From contig CAKSAN010000010.1 of the NCBI GenBank assembly GCA_934436435.1, positions 91,292 through 155,291 on the forward strand: 64,000 nucleotides of DNA. The letters run 5' to 3'. This document shows positions 9,390 to 19,859 of the stretch, piece by piece (position 1 is the first letter of the stretch; every line of letters starts with the position of its first letter). The stretch is from an uncultured Acetatifactor sp. (GTDB lineage: Bacteria > Bacillota > Clostridia > Lachnospirales > Lachnospiraceae). The notes under the pieces are model-generated. The model was given only the letters and a program-made list of their open reading frames with translations, was not told the origin of the DNA and searched no databases. The translations under genes and the position numbers were made by a program.

Positions 9390-9478
9390 AGACAAAGAAA
9401 AAGGATATAAAAAAATGAGTGTGGCACGGTACATTCATTTTGGCAAAAATAAAGCTATCGTGCAGAATGGAGTTTGAA

Positions 9479-11749
9479 ATGAATTTAGAGCAGAGTTTAA
9501 ACGAGATCACCGGCAAATTATACGGCAAGAATATCGGTGCCTGCACCGATGCACAGTTGTACACCGGAGTATTGCAGCTGACCAAGGAGAAGATGGCAGA
9601 GACTCCCGTGATCACCGGAGACAAGAAGGTATATTACATTTCCATGGAGTTCCTGATCGGTAAGCTGTTATCCAACAACCTGATCAACTTAGGTATCTAT
9701 GAGGAACTGAGCGACATCCTGAAGAGAAACGGCAAGAATCTGGCAGACATCGAAGAGGCAGAGCCGGAACCTTCTCTCGGCAACGGCGGTTTGGGAAGAC
9801 TGGCAGCCTGCTTCCTGGATTCCATCGCTACTCTCGGACTTCCCGGAGACGGTATCGGCCTGAACTACCACTTTGGTCTGTTCAAGCAGGTATTCAAGGA
9901 TCATTTGCAGAACGCCGAGAAGAATGACTGGATCCAGAAGGATTCCTGGCTGAACAATACCGGCACAAAATTCGAAGTGGCTTTCGGCGACCGCAAGGTG
10001 ACTTCCGTACTTTATGACATTGATGTCGTAGGTTATGAGAACGGCCTGAACAAGCTGCATTTATTTGATATCGAGACCGTAGACGAGAGTCTGGTAAAGA
10101 AGGGCATCACTTTCGACAAGGAAGCCATTGAGAAGAACCTGACCCTGTTCCTGTATCCCGATGACTCCGACGAGGCAGGTAACCTGCTGCGTATCTATCA
10201 GGAGTACTTCATGGTATGCAACGGTGCGCAGCTGATCCTGAAGGAAGTAAAGGAAAAAGGCTATGATCTGCATACTCTGCCCGAGCATGTGGCAATCCAG
10301 ATCAATGATACCCATCCGACCATGGTTATCCCGGAGCTGATCCGTATCCTCACCACAGAGGAAGGCTTCACCATGGACGAAGCCATTGATGTGGTAAGCC
10401 GTACCTGTGCTTACACGAACCACACCATTCTGGCAGAGGCTCTGGAGAAATGGCCTCTGGCTTATATCGAAGAAGTAGTGCCCCAGCTGGTTCCCATTAT
10501 CAAGGAGCTGAGCGACCGCGTGGCAAAGAAATACAAGGATGAAAAGGTACAGATCATCGACAAGGACAAGAGAGTGCATATGGCACACATCGACATTCAC
10601 TACGGCTACAGTGTCAACGGCGTGGCAGCAATTCATACCGAGATTCTGGAGCAGAGCGAGCTGAACCATTTTTACAAGATCTATCCCGAGAAGTTCAACA
10701 ACAAGACTAACGGTATCACCTTCCGCAGATGGCTGCTGTCCTGTAACCATGAGCTGGCTGCATTCCTGACCCAGACCATCGGCGACGGCTACAAGAAGGA
10801 TGCCGAGGAATTACAGAAGCTGTTAGAGCACAAGGATGATCAGGCCGTACTGGATGCCATCTATGACATCAAGAAGACCAAGAAGACCGAGCTGGTATCC
10901 TATATCAAGGAGAAGGAAGGCGTGGAGCTGAATCCCAATTCCATCTTTGATATTCAGGTAAAGCGTCTGCATGAGTATAAGCGTCAGCAGATGAACGCTC
11001 TGTATATCATTCACAAATATCTGGAGATCAAGGGCGGCAAGAAGCCTTCTACACCGCTGACCTTCATCTTCGGTGCCAAGGCTGCACCTGCGTATGTGAT
11101 CGCACAGGATATCATCCATCTCCTGCTGGTAATGTCCGACATTATCAACAACGATCCCGAAGTGAGCCCTTACATGAAGCTGGTAATGGTGGAGAACTAC
11201 AACGTAAGCTATGCCGAGAAACTGATCCCTGCCTGCGATATTTCCGAGCAGATCTCTCTGGCTTCCAAGGAGGCATCCGGAACCGGTAACATGAAGTTCA
11301 TGCTGAACGGTGCTGTAACGCTGGGTACCAGTGATGGTGCAAATGTGGAGATCCATGAGCTGGTAGGCGATGACAATATCTACATTTTCGGTCAGGACAG
11401 CGACACTGTCATCAAGCATTACGAGAAGGCAGACTATGTTTCCAAGGATTACTACAAGAAGAGTCCTGTGATCAAAGAGGCTGTAGATTTCATCGTCAGC
11501 AAGGAAGTGCTCAAAGTGGGCAAAAAGGAGAACCTGGAGCGCCTGTACAACGAGCTGCTGAACAAAGACTGGTTCATGACCCTGCTGGATCTGGAAGACT
11601 ACATCAAAGTAAAGGATCAGGCATTCGCCGACTACGAGGATCAGCAGAAGTGGAAGAAGATGATGCTGGTGAACATCGCCAAAGCCGGATTCTTCTCCTC
11701 CGACAGAACCATCGCAGAGTACAACAGAGACATCTGGAAATTGAAATAA
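9479..11749 (+). CDS. glgP: Glycogen/maltodextrin phosphorylase
   Basis: Pyridoxal-phosphate enzyme (GT35) that releases glucose 1-phosphate from the non-reducing ends of alpha-1,4-glucans in the cytoplasm. The 756-residue length suits compact clostridial members. The substrate region [16 protein letters not shown] is near the N-terminus. The PLP-binding region [14 protein letters not shown] is present, with the cofactor lysine at Lys606. The start at 9479 is chosen because GGAG lies 7 bases upstream; in-frame starts at 9419 and 9467 lack a good site. It lies upstream of the maltodextrin importer and malQ, which supply and reshape its substrate. A terminator follows, so it is a separate transcript. 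Confidence 0.96.
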   Translation: MNLEQSLNEITGKLYGKNIGACTDAQLYTGVLQLTKEKMAETPVITGDKKVYYISMEFLIGKLLSNNLINLGIYEELSDILKRNGKNLADIEEAEPEPSLGNGGLGRLAACFLDSIATLGLPGDGIGLNYHFGLFKQVFKDHLQNAEKNDWIQKDSWLNNTGTKFEVAFGDRKVTSVLYDIDVVGYENGLNKLHLFDIETVDESLVKKGITFDKEAIEKNLTLFLYPDDSDEAGNLLRIYQEYFMVCNGAQLILKEVKEKGYDLHTLPEHVAIQINDTHPTMVIPELIRILTTEEGFTMDEAIDVVSRTCAYTNHTILAEALEKWPLAYIEEVVPQLVPIIKELSDRVAKKYKDEKVQIIDKDKRVHMAHIDIHYGYSVNGVAAIHTEILEQSELNHFYKIYPEKFNNKTNGITFRRWLLSCNHELAAFLTQTIGDGYKKDAEELQKLLEHKDDQAVLDAIYDIKKTKKTELVSYIKEKEGVELNPNSIFDIQVKRLHEYKRQQMNALYIIHKYLEIKGGKKPSTPLTFIFGAKAAPAYVIAQDIIHLLLVMSDIINNDPEVSPYMKLVMVENYNVSYAEKLIPACDISEQISLASKEASGTGNMKFMLNGAVTLGTSDGANVEIHELVGDDNIYIFGQDSDTVIKHYEKADYVSKDYYKKSPVIKEAVDFIVSKEVLKVGKKENLERLYNELLNKDWFMTLLDLEDYIKVKDQAFADYEDQQKWKKMMLVNIAKAGFFSSDRTIAEYNRDIWKLK

Positions 11750-11786
11750 TAAAAAGCGAATAGAAATACAAGTCTTTTTGAAGAAA

Positions 11787-11836
11787 GGGCACAGCGACGG
11801 GAGAACCGGGCAGCTGTGCCCTTCTCTTATACTTTT
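11787..11836 (+). terminator. Intrinsic terminator after glgP
   Basis: GGGCACAGC (11787-11795) pairs with GCTGTGCCC (11813-11821) and is followed by TTCTCTTATACTTTT. Confidence 0.75.
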
Positions 11837-11933
11837 CCGCAAACAGCTAAATAGATTATGGTAAAAATACACAAAAACGTGTGGAGTATTTTAAGAACAA
11901 TATACAAACTTCCAAGAATTTACAGAAAACCAC

Positions 11934-11962
11934 TTGCAACAATTTCGTGAATGTGCTATCTT
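11934..11962 (+). promoter_or_regulatory. Promoter of the maltodextrin importer operon
   Basis: TTGCAA (11934-11939), 17-base spacer, TATCTT (11957-11962), followed by two operator-like palindromes. The leader to the first start codon is about 165 bases. Confidence 0.55.
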
Positions 11963-11976
11963 CTAATTACAGCAAC

Positions 11977-12011
11977 GGAAACGTTACCGGTACCAATACC
12001 GAAACCGTTTC
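11977..12011 (+). promoter_or_regulatory. Pair of LacI-type operators before the maltodextrin importer
   Basis: GGAAACGTTACC (11977-11988) and GAAACCGTTTC (12001-12011) are near-palindromes centred about 24 bases apart, just downstream of the predicted -10 box. Both resemble the glgP operator, so the same LacI protein (or CcpA) could bind all three. Confidence 0.65.
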
Positions 12012-12131
12012 CAATAAACCGACGGGAGTGTAACAGGTAACAATTCAGCCAAGAACATATGCGAGTGGCGTGAACGGAACTGTTAGAATCATGAAGGGAT
12101 CCCGTTCCAACAAAAAAGGAGAGGTAAGATT

Positions 12132-13556
12132 ATGAAGAAGAAACTGGCAAGTGTTTTACTTTGTGCAGTAATGGCAGCTTCCATGCTGACCGGTTGCGGA
12201 AGTTCTGACAACGCAACAGCAACCACCCCTGCTACCGACAACAAGACGGATGCAGCAGCAAGTACCGAAGCAGCAGCAAGTACCGAAGCAGCAGACAAGA
12301 CTGCAGAGGCAGCAGGCTCTGTATACTACCTGAACTTCAAGCCTGAAGTTGACGGAGTATGGCAGACCCTGGCTAAGGAATATACCGAGGCAACCGGTGT
12401 TCCTGTAAAGGTGGTAACCGCAGCAAGCGGAACCTACGAGCAGACACTGATGTCTGAGATCGCCAACACCGAGGCACCCACCCTGTTCCAGATCAACGGA
12501 CCGATCGGTTACAAGAACTGGAAAGACTACTGTGCAGACCTGAAAGATACCGACCTGTACAGCTGGCTGATGGATAAGAGTCTGGCAATCACCGGTGACG
12601 ATGGTGGTGTATACGGAATCCCTTACGTAGTAGAGGGTTACGGCATCATTTACAACGACGCTATTATGCAGAAGTACTTCGCACTGGACGGTGCCAAGGC
12701 AGCAAGCATGGATGAGATCAACAACTTCGCTAAGTTAAAAGAGGTTGTAGAAGATATGCAGGCAAGAAAAGACGAGCTGGGTATCGAAGGCGTATTCGCT
12801 TCCACTTCCCTGACTCCCGGTGAAGACTGGAGATGGCAGACCCATCTGGCTAACATCCCTGTATACTATGAGTACAAGGACAAGGGTATCACCGATACCG
12901 ACAACCTGGAGTTCACCTACTCTGATAACTACAAGAACATTTTCGATCTGTACATCAACAACTCCTGCACAGCACCCGGTCTGCTGGGAAGCAAGTCTGT
13001 AGACGATTCCATGGCTGAGTTCGCTCTGGGTCAGGTAGCAATGGTACAGAACGGTAACTGGGCATGGAGCCAGATCTCCGGCGTAGACGGCAACACTGTT
13101 AAGGCTGAAGATGTGAAGTTCCTTCCTATCTACACCGGCGTAGACGGTGAGGAGAATCAGGGACTGTGCACCGGTACTGAGAACTTCTTCTGCATCAACA
13201 AGGAAGCTTCCGCTGAAGATCAGGCAGCGACCATCGCATTCGTTGAGTGGCTGTTCTCCTCTGATACCGGTAAGGCAGCTGTAACCAATGACCTGGGATT
13301 CATTGCTCCTTTCGACACCTTTACCGATGCTGAAAAGCCCACCGATCCTCTGGCACAGGAAGTTCTTCGTTACATGGCAGATTCTTCCAAGACATCTGTA
13401 TCCTGGAACTTCACTTCCTTCCCCAGCCAGCAGTTCAAGGATGATTTCGGCGCAGCTCTTCTGGAGTATGCTTCCGGTTCCATCGACTGGGATACTGTAA
13501 AGACAACCGTAGTTGACAGATGGGCAGCTGAAAAGGCAGCCATCGCAGCCAACTAA
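12132..13556 (+). CDS. Maltodextrin ABC transporter substrate-binding lipoprotein
   Basis: A 474-residue extracellular solute-binding protein (family 1). The signal peptide ends in a lipobox LTGC with the lipidated Cys22, then a low-complexity Ala/Ser/Thr/Glu linker containing STEAAASTEAA, then the two-lobed binding domain. AAGGAG lies 8-9 bases before the ATG. It is followed by two MalF/MalG-type permeases and 4-alpha-glucanotransferase, so the ligand is most likely a maltodextrin. No ATPase gene is present in the operon. A strong hairpin after the stop probably makes this transcript more abundant than the permease transcript. Confidence 0.92.
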   Translation: MKKKLASVLLCAVMAASMLTGCGSSDNATATTPATDNKTDAAASTEAAASTEAADKTAEAAGSVYYLNFKPEVDGVWQTLAKEYTEATGVPVKVVTAASGTYEQTLMSEIANTEAPTLFQINGPIGYKNWKDYCADLKDTDLYSWLMDKSLAITGDDGGVYGIPYVVEGYGIIYNDAIMQKYFALDGAKAASMDEINNFAKLKEVVEDMQARKDELGIEGVFASTSLTPGEDWRWQTHLANIPVYYEYKDKGITDTDNLEFTYSDNYKNIFDLYINNSCTAPGLLGSKSVDDSMAEFALGQVAMVQNGNWAWSQISGVDGNTVKAEDVKFLPIYTGVDGEENQGLCTGTENFFCINKEASAEDQAATIAFVEWLFSSDTGKAAVTNDLGFIAPFDTFTDAEKPTDPLAQEVLRYMADSSKTSVSWNFTSFPSQQFKDDFGAALLEYASGSIDWDTVKTTVVDRWAAEKAAIAAN

Positions 13557-13618
13557 GTACTATCCTTAAAGCAAGACGATAACTTAATCCATCTTATAAA
13601 AATCTCAATAGAGATCTC

Positions 13619-13658
13619 AAACACAGGGGGCGGTGGTGGTACCACGGCCCCCGTGTTT
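13619..13658 (+). terminator. Hairpin between binding protein and permease genes
   Basis: AAACACAGGGGGC (13619-13631) pairs with GCCCCCGTGTTT (13647-13658). No long T-run follows, so it is more likely a partial terminator or 3' RNA stabiliser than a complete stop. Confidence 0.65.
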
Positions 13659-13705
13659 GTAAAACCCAAAATATCACGTAAAAAGGAATTAATAGGAGAA
13701 GGCTT

Positions 13706-14548
13706 ATGCAAAAGACATTAAAACGATATTTTCCCATTTTTGTACTGCCTACGTTGATCGCATTTTCCTTTGCATTTATCATACCGTTTGTTATGGGCGT
13801 ATATCTGTCCTTTTGCAAATTCAAGACGATCACAAATGCACAATTTGTAGGCCTGGAAAATTATATAAAAATTTTTGCGGACAAAGATTTTGTCAATGCG
13901 TTCGGATTTACTTTAAAATTCTCTGTAGTATCCATCATTACCATTAACGTGTTTGCATTTATTCTGGCACTGGCACTGACCAGAAAGATCAAGGGAACCA
14001 ACCTGTTCCGTACCGTATTCTTCATGCCGAACCTGATCGGCGGTATCATCCTGGGCTATATCTGGCAGCAGATGATCAATGCGGTATTGTTAAAATACGA
14101 GACTACGTTGGTAGCCAACCCCACTTATGGTTTCTGGGGACTGGTCATCCTGATGAACTGGCAGATGATCGGTTACATGATGATCATTTATGTGGCAGGC
14201 CTCCAGAACGTACCCACGGATCTGATCGAAGCAGCACAGATCGACGGAGCCACCTCGTTGCAGACCTTATTTAAAGTGAAAATTCCGATGGTTATGCCAT
14301 CTATTACCATATGTTTGTTCCTTACTGTATCCAACAGCTTCAAGCTGTTCGACCAGAACCTGGCGCTGACCGCCGGTGCTCCCAGTAAGAAGACCGCAAT
14401 GCTGGCACTGGACATCTACAATACTTTCTACGGCAGAAGCGGTTTCGAAGGTGTCGGTCAGGCAAAAGCAGTACTGTTCTTCATCGTTGTGGCAGTCATT
14501 GCCCTGGGACAGCTGGTACTTACCAGACGTAAGGAGGTAGAGCAATAA
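13706..14548 (+). CDS. Maltodextrin ABC transporter permease, MalF-like
   Basis: A 280-residue inner-membrane permease with six predicted helices and the EAA loop EAAQIDGATSLQTLFKVKIP used to contact the ATPase. It is the short form of MalF (no large periplasmic loop), as usual in Firmicutes. AGGAGA lies 8-9 bases upstream of the ATG. The stop codon overlaps the next start (TAATG), so the two permeases are translationally coupled and form the heterodimeric channel. Confidence 0.93.
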   Translation: MQKTLKRYFPIFVLPTLIAFSFAFIIPFVMGVYLSFCKFKTITNAQFVGLENYIKIFADKDFVNAFGFTLKFSVVSIITINVFAFILALALTRKIKGTNLFRTVFFMPNLIGGIILGYIWQQMINAVLLKYETTLVANPTYGFWGLVILMNWQMIGYMMIIYVAGLQNVPTDLIEAAQIDGATSLQTLFKVKIPMVMPSITICLFLTVSNSFKLFDQNLALTAGAPSKKTAMLALDIYNTFYGRSGFEGVGQAKAVLFFIVVAVIALGQLVLTRRKEVEQ

Positions 14549-15387
14549 TGACTAAGAAAAAAACTTCCAATGTGATCATATTTTGCATCCTGTGTGTATT
14601 AGTAGTTGCATTCCTGACACCGATCCTCTTCGTACTGATGAACTCCTTTAAGGGAAAACTGTACATCAGTAACGACCCCTTCGCATTTCCCACCGCGGAG
14701 ACCTTTGCAGGACTGACCAACTATGTGAACGGTATTCAGAAGACCGGATTCTTTACCGCTTTCGGATGGTCTGCATTTATTACCGTATTTTCCGTAGCGG
14801 CGATCATCCTGTTTACTTCCATGACCGCTTACTACCTGACCAGAGTAAAAACCGGGATTACCACCGTGTTGTATTACATGTTTGTATTTTCCATGATCGT
14901 ACCGTTCCAGATGGTTATGTTCACCATGTCCAAACTGGCTAACATGACCCACCTGAACAACCCCCCCGGAATGGTGCTGTTATATCTGGGATTCGGTGCC
15001 GGTCTGTCTGTATTCATGTTCTGCGGATTCATCAAATCTATTCCGTTGGACATCGAAGAGGCAGCCATGATCGACGGCTGTAACCCTTTGCAGACTTTCT
15101 TCGGTGTCGTTATGCCGATCCTGAAGCCCACGGCCATTACCGTAGCCATCCTGAATGCTATGTGGATCTGGAATGACTATCTGTTGCCTTATCTGGTAAT
15201 CGGTCTGAGCACCACCTACAAGACCATTCCGGTGGTAGTACAATATCTGGTAGGTTCTTACGGTGCAAAAGATATGGGTGCCATGATGGCACTGCTGGTA
15301 TTGTCCGTTATCCCTATCATCGTCTTCTATCTGACCTGTCAGAAGTACATTATCGAAGGCGTGGTAGCCGGTGCGGTTAAGGGTTAA
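14548..15387 (+). CDS. Maltodextrin ABC transporter permease, MalG-like
   Basis: A 279-residue permease with six helices and the EAA loop EEAAMIDGCNPLQTFFGVVMP. It ends in VVAGAVKG, the short C-terminal tail typical of MalG-type proteins. It overlaps the preceding permease by one base, and 27 bases separate it from malQ. It partners with the upstream permease, and a shared ATPase (MsmK/UgpC type) must be encoded elsewhere. Confidence 0.93.
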   Translation: MTKKKTSNVIIFCILCVLVVAFLTPILFVLMNSFKGKLYISNDPFAFPTAETFAGLTNYVNGIQKTGFFTAFGWSAFITVFSVAAIILFTSMTAYYLTRVKTGITTVLYYMFVFSMIVPFQMVMFTMSKLANMTHLNNPPGMVLLYLGFGAGLSVFMFCGFIKSIPLDIEEAAMIDGCNPLQTFFGVVMPILKPTAITVAILNAMWIWNDYLLPYLVIGLSTTYKTIPVVVQYLVGSYGAKDMGAMMALLVLSVIPIIVFYLTCQKYIIEGVVAGAVKG

Positions 15388-15414
15388 ATAGTTACAACGG
15401 GGAGATTTGTAGAT

Positions 15415-16908
15415 ATGAGAAAAAGCGGAATATTGCTGCCGGTGAGCAGTCTGCCATCCCGATACGGAATCGGCTGCTTTTCCAAAGAAGCATATAAATT
15501 TATTGACAGATTAAAAGAAGCCGGTCAGGCTTACTGGCAGATTCTGCCGCTAGGCCCCACCAGCTACGGAGATTCTCCGTACCAGTCCTTCTCCACTTTC
15601 GCGGGGAATCCGTACTTTATCGATCCGGAGGATCTGATTCGGAGAGGCTATGTCACTGCAGAACAGTGTCATGCCTACGACTTCGGTACCGACATTCACT
15701 CGGTGGATTACGGTAAGATCTACAAAAGCCGTTTCCGCCTGTTGAAAGAAGCCTTTGAAAACAGCCATATTGAAGAAGATGCCGAATTCCGGGGATTCAT
15801 AGAGAAAAATGCATACTGGCTGGATGATTATGCATTGTATATGGCAATCAAGGACGGCTTCCGTGGTATCTGCTGGGCAGCCTGGGAAGAGGACATCAAG
15901 CTGAGAACTCCTGCGGCCATGGATAAGTACCGCAGAAAGTATGCGAAGGAGATCACATTCTACCAGTTTCAGCAATATCTGTTCCAGATACAGTGGGACA
16001 AATTGAAGACCTATGCCAACGACAACGGCATCAAGATTATCGGGGATATTCCCATCTATGTGGCTTTTGACAGCTCGGATGCCTGGGCGAATCCGGAATT
16101 GTTCCAGTTCGACGAGAACTGCGAGCCTGTGGCGGTAGCGGGATGCCCTCCCGATGCTTTTTCCGCTACCGGACAGTTGTGGGGCAATCCGCTGTACAAC
16201 TGGGAGCACCACAGAGAGACCGGCTATGCCTGGTGGATGAAGCGTCTGGCGGCCTGCTTCGAGCGTTATGACGTGGTGCGTATCGATCATTTCCGCGGAT
16301 TCGATGCTTACTATGCAATTCCCTACGGGGAACCCACCGCGGAACACGGCCACTGGGAGCAGGGGCCGGGATACGATATTTTCCGTACCATGAAGGAAAA
16401 ACTGGGTGAAAAAGAAGTTATTGCAGAAGACCTTGGATTTTTGACACCATCTGTGATAGAATTAGTGAAGAAATCCGGTTATCCAGGTATGAAAATTCTG
16501 CAGTTTGCATTTGACTCCCGTGAAGAAAGTGATTATTTGCCACATAATTATACACATAATTGCGTGGTATATACGGGAACCCATGATAACGATACGGTGA
16601 TGGGATGGTACGATACGCTGAAGGGAGCGGACAAAAAGCTCTGTGACGATTACCTGCGTCTGAAAAATGCGGACGGAGAACAGATCCCCAGAGAACAGAT
16701 CCCCTGGGAGTTCGTACGTGCAGCAATGTCCAGCGTAGCGAATCTGGCGATCATTCCCATGCAGGATTATCTCGGACTGGGATCGGAAGCCCGCATCAAC
16801 ATTCCTTCCACGCTGGGGATCAACTGGAAGTGGAGAATGGGAAACGGAGATTTTACAAAGGAGCTTGCAGGGCGGATCCGCAGTATGACGAAGCTATACG
16901 GCAGATAA
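15415..16908 (+). CDS. malQ: 4-alpha-glucanotransferase (amylomaltase)
   Basis: GH77 cytoplasmic enzyme that transfers alpha-1,4-glucan segments, turning short maltodextrins into longer ones that phosphorylase can use. All three catalytic carboxylates are visible: nucleophile Asp291 in VRIDHFRG, acid/base Glu338 in IAEDLGF, and Asp391 in GTHDND. The 497-residue length is standard. It is the last metabolic gene of the maltodextrin operon, and its stop lies 29 bases before the second LacI gene. Confidence 0.96.
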   Translation: MRKSGILLPVSSLPSRYGIGCFSKEAYKFIDRLKEAGQAYWQILPLGPTSYGDSPYQSFSTFAGNPYFIDPEDLIRRGYVTAEQCHAYDFGTDIHSVDYGKIYKSRFRLLKEAFENSHIEEDAEFRGFIEKNAYWLDDYALYMAIKDGFRGICWAAWEEDIKLRTPAAMDKYRRKYAKEITFYQFQQYLFQIQWDKLKTYANDNGIKIIGDIPIYVAFDSSDAWANPELFQFDENCEPVAVAGCPPDAFSATGQLWGNPLYNWEHHRETGYAWWMKRLAACFERYDVVRIDHFRGFDAYYAIPYGEPTAEHGHWEQGPGYDIFRTMKEKLGEKEVIAEDLGFLTPSVIELVKKSGYPGMKILQFAFDSREESDYLPHNYTHNCVVYTGTHDNDTVMGWYDTLKGADKKLCDDYLRLKNADGEQIPREQIPWEFVRAAMSSVANLAIIPMQDYLGLGSEARINIPSTLGINWKWRMGNGDFTKELAGRIRSMTKLYGR

Positions 16909-16937
16909 GTCTGTAGGCTTGGAAAGGTTTGCACTCC

Positions 16938-17972
16938 ATGGAGGAAATCACGATCAGAGACATCGCCCGAATCTGCGGGGTCGGCGTCAGCACGGTATCC
17001 CGTGCCATAAATAACCACCCGGACATCAATCCCGAGACCAAGGAAATGATCATGCGGGTGATCAAGGAGAATAACTATGTACCCAACAACAGCGCCCGGA
17101 ACCTGAAGCGCCAGGATGCCAAAGCGATCGCGGTACTGGTGAAAGGTATCAACAACTCTTTCTTCAGTCAGATGATCAAGGTGCTGGAGGAAGAGATCAA
17201 GGAAAAGTCCTATGCCATGGTATTGCAGCATGTAGACTATGATCAGGACGAAGTGGAAGTGGCTTTGAAACTGGTCAAGGAAAAAAGGCTTCGCGGCATC
17301 ATCTTCCTCGGCGGTTATCTGGTACACAGTGAGGAAAAACTGGCACAGCTCCACGTGCCGTTCATTCTGAGTACCACAGGAATGCTGCCCAAAGGCTTCA
17401 GCCGCAACACTTACTCCTCCGTAGCGGTGGACGACACCAAGGAAAGCTACAAGATGGTGGACTATCTGTGTAAGAACGGACATAAGGACATTGCGATCCT
17501 CTGTGCCCGCAACACGGATGCTTCCATTGGTAAGCTGCGTCTGGAGGGCTATAAAAAAGCACTGAAAGACAACGGTATCGAAGTCCGGGACGAACTGATC
17601 CTGCCCATGAGAAGCGACTTGGAGGACTATTCCCTGGAGAATGCCTACATGGTAACGAAGGAATTTCTGGAGAAGCAGATCCCCTGCACGGCGATCTTCG
17701 CCATTTCCGATATTCTGGCCATCGGTGCCGGAAAAGCGCTGTCCGACGCGGGCTACAAGGTACCCCAGGACATTTCTCTGGCAGGCTTCGACGGTGTGGA
17801 GATCGGCAAATATGTCATCCCGTCCCTGACCACGCTGAAACAGCCGGTGGACAGTATGGCGAGAGAGACGGCCAGAATTCTGTTCGGCATTATCGGGAAA
17901 AAGGCGAAACACCAGCACTGTGTATTCGACGGAGAACTGGTAGTGCGGGATTCTACTATGCCGAGGGTGTAG
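16938..17972 (+). CDS. LacI-family transcriptional regulator
   Basis: A 344-residue regulator with the N-terminal helix-turn-helix ITIRDIARICGVGVSTVSRA and a sugar-binding-protein-like C-terminal domain. The ATG at 16938 is preferred over a TTG at 16929 because GGAAAGG (16921-16927) is 10 bases upstream of the ATG and only 1 from the TTG. It sits directly behind malQ and is probably cotranscribed with the maltodextrin operon, giving autogenous control. It differs from the LacI gene at 8.1 kb in the recognition helix (VSTVSRAIN versus ISTVSKVLN). Confidence 0.9.
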   Translation: MEEITIRDIARICGVGVSTVSRAINNHPDINPETKEMIMRVIKENNYVPNNSARNLKRQDAKAIAVLVKGINNSFFSQMIKVLEEEIKEKSYAMVLQHVDYDQDEVEVALKLVKEKRLRGIIFLGGYLVHSEEKLAQLHVPFILSTTGMLPKGFSRNTYSSVAVDDTKESYKMVDYLCKNGHKDIAILCARNTDASIGKLRLEGYKKALKDNGIEVRDELILPMRSDLEDYSLENAYMVTKEFLEKQIPCTAIFAISDILAIGAGKALSDAGYKVPQDISLAGFDGVEIGKYVIPSLTTLKQPVDSMARETARILFGIIGKKAKHQHCVFDGELVVRDSTMPRV

Positions 17973-17974
17973 CG

Positions 17975-18712
17975 ATGCAGATACATGGTTTTCATAAGAC
18001 AACTTTATTAGATTATCCGGAACATATTGCAGCCACTGTTTTTACGGGGGGCTGCAATTTTCGCTGTCCGTTTTGCCATAACGGGGAACTGGTGTTGGAT
18101 CCCGGATGCCAGCCGCTTATTCCAGAGGAGGAAGTGCTCACTTACCTGAAAAAAAGACAGGGGATCCTACAGGGTGTCTGTGTCACCGGCGGAGAGCCAA
18201 CCCTGCAGAAGGATCTGAAGGAATTCCTACAAAAGGTCAAGGAGCTGGGCTATCCCATCAAGCTGGACACCAACGGATATATGCCCGGTGTGCTGTGGGA
18301 TCTGTTACAGAATGGACTGGTGGATTATGTGGCTATGGATATCAAGGCTGCCAGAGAAAATTACACCACAGCCACGGGGCTGACACACATGGATCTCTCC
18401 CGGATCGAGGAGAGCATCGGCATTCTCAAAAGCAGCGGGATCCCCTACGAATTTCGTACTACTGTGGTGAAGGGGATCCATACGGTGGAAGAATTCGAGG
18501 AGATCAGCAGATGGATCGCCGGATGTCCTGCGTACTATCTTCAGAACTACGAAGAAAATGAAAACTGCCTGTACCGGATGGTACAGACGGGAGAGGATGC
18601 CGGGAAGGAAAGCGCTGCCCCGTTCGGAGCATTTTCCCGGGAAGAACTGGAACAAATGGCGAAACTGGCCGGGAGACATGTAGGGAAAGTTACGCTGCGG
18701 GGCGTGGAGTAA
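17975..18712 (+). CDS. Anaerobic ribonucleotide reductase-activating protein-like radical SAM enzyme
   Basis: A radical S-adenosylmethionine activase of the NrdG2 type (245 residues). The CX3CX2C iron-sulfur motif is at Cys27, Cys31 and Cys34 (CNFRCPFC), followed by a glycine-rich SAM site (TGGEPTL). It probably generates a glycyl radical on anaerobic ribonucleotide reductase or another glycyl-radical enzyme, but no nrdD is nearby, so the partner is inferred. It begins 2 bases after the LacI stop and so may be part of that transcript. Confidence 0.85.
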   Translation: MQIHGFHKTTLLDYPEHIAATVFTGGCNFRCPFCHNGELVLDPGCQPLIPEEEVLTYLKKRQGILQGVCVTGGEPTLQKDLKEFLQKVKELGYPIKLDTNGYMPGVLWDLLQNGLVDYVAMDIKAARENYTTATGLTHMDLSRIEESIGILKSSGIPYEFRTTVVKGIHTVEEFEEISRWIAGCPAYYLQNYEENENCLYRMVQTGEDAGKESAAPFGAFSREELEQMAKLAGRHVGKVTLRGVE

Positions 18713-18747
18713 ACAGATCCGATAGACGCCTCGCAGAAAATGTGCTT

Positions 18748-19539
18748 TTATACTGTAAGATTTGCTCTTATTTCATCAACCAATTGTTCACTGCATTCAG
18801 CAATTGCACAGATATCTTCGGTAGAATACCCTCTTCTTATCATGTTTGCAACTACAATTCTGGTTCTGTTATTGTCACCGCTTTTTTCGCCAATCTCCCG
18901 TCCTATTTTTTCGCCAATCTCCCGTTCTTCTTCCTTAATTTCTATCCAGGCCTTGCACATATTATAACGCTCCCTTCCGTTTTCATCCTTTTCCATATGA
19001 TTGCTACTTTCTTCTGCCAATTCTTGCAAATTTAAAAGTTCCGTAATGACTTCTACCGTATCTCCGGGCAGACTCCGGTATGCCGGATCCTCTAACATTA
19101 ATGCCTTCAACTATTCCTTATCCTCCCGATAACGGAATGCCTGAAAGACTTCTTTAATATCTGTATGAAACTGATCAAAATTGTCCTCCGAATTGATGCA
19201 GTACAGACGCATCGGATAATCTGCAAACTGTGAACTCATACCGTCTGTATCCGTACCAAAATCCATTAGATCTGATAATTTTACCGGACCGTCCCACGGT
19301 TTTTCTCCGTGGTACAGGCATAAGGTATATACAGGAATCAGCCGATCCTGTTTTTTTACGCCGCTGAGCCGTTCATCTTCATGCAGCTCTTTTGTCCGTT
19401 CGTATTTGCACTTTAATATCCGGACCTGTTTCAGATACTCCTGTACGTCATATTCCATGCACCGCAACGGCATAATATAATCCCCATATTTTTTCGCTCC
19501 TTTTCTCCTCATAGCAGGGGACACTAACAGAGCATACAC
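18748..19539 (-). pseudogene. Degraded Rpn-family (PD-(D/E)XK) nuclease/transposase-like gene
   Basis: Two same-frame pieces (142 and 120 residues) are separated only by a TAG stop at 19111-19113, with FRYREDKE before it and MKALMLEDPAYRSLPGDTVE after it, which reads as one continuous family sequence. The expected N-terminal part, with the nuclease motif core of about 100 residues, is missing: the first piece starts abruptly at the region resembling MPLRCMEYDVQEYLKQV. The C-terminal piece keeps a charged segment with a twice-repeated IGEKIGRE-like element. Rpn proteins are linked to mobile DNA and phage-related functions. I judge it non-functional. Confidence 0.75.
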
Positions 19540-19797
19540 CCAATGTGTACTATTTTACGATTCAGGCTATCAATGCAATGCAAATAACATCGGGAATACG
19601 TCAGGTCAGAATCTCCTGCTTTTAGAATGTTTTCATAATGGAATAAAAGCACGATCTTCCGACACGAATAGATGATAAGAATTGTCAAAAAAAGAATTTC
19701 TATGCTTTGCATTTACAATAACATAGGAGTTCTTCGATTGCAAGTTCTATTTATCGAAAAAGGTAGTCTGTTTTATTGATCTTATTTAATTTTCCCT

Positions 19798-19859
19798 TAT
19801 ATAAGTTTATATAACTTTTTATTTGTTATATAACTGTATATAAGTTTATATAACTTTTT
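19798..19859. repeat. Two copies of a 23-base AT-rich direct repeat
   Basis: The 23-base element that begins TATATAAGTTT and ends ATAACTTTTT occurs at 19798-19820 and again, identical, at 19837-19859, a period of 39 bases. Its core AAGTTTATATAACTT is nearly palindromic. Confidence 0.75.

Noticed and set aside
9209..9418. 69-residue Lys/Arg-rich open frame in the glgP leader
   Set aside because: Its sequence just follows the three structured repeats, and no ribosome site lies before it; more likely an RNA element.
10823..11872. 349-residue open frame opposite glycogen phosphorylase
   Set aside because: It lies antisense to a confident gene, has a composition rich in Leu, Val and His typical of reverse frames, and has no domain.
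16767..18002. 411-residue minus-strand open frame across malQ and the second LacI gene
   Set aside because: It spans two confident opposite genes and has no recognisable protein family or ribosome site.
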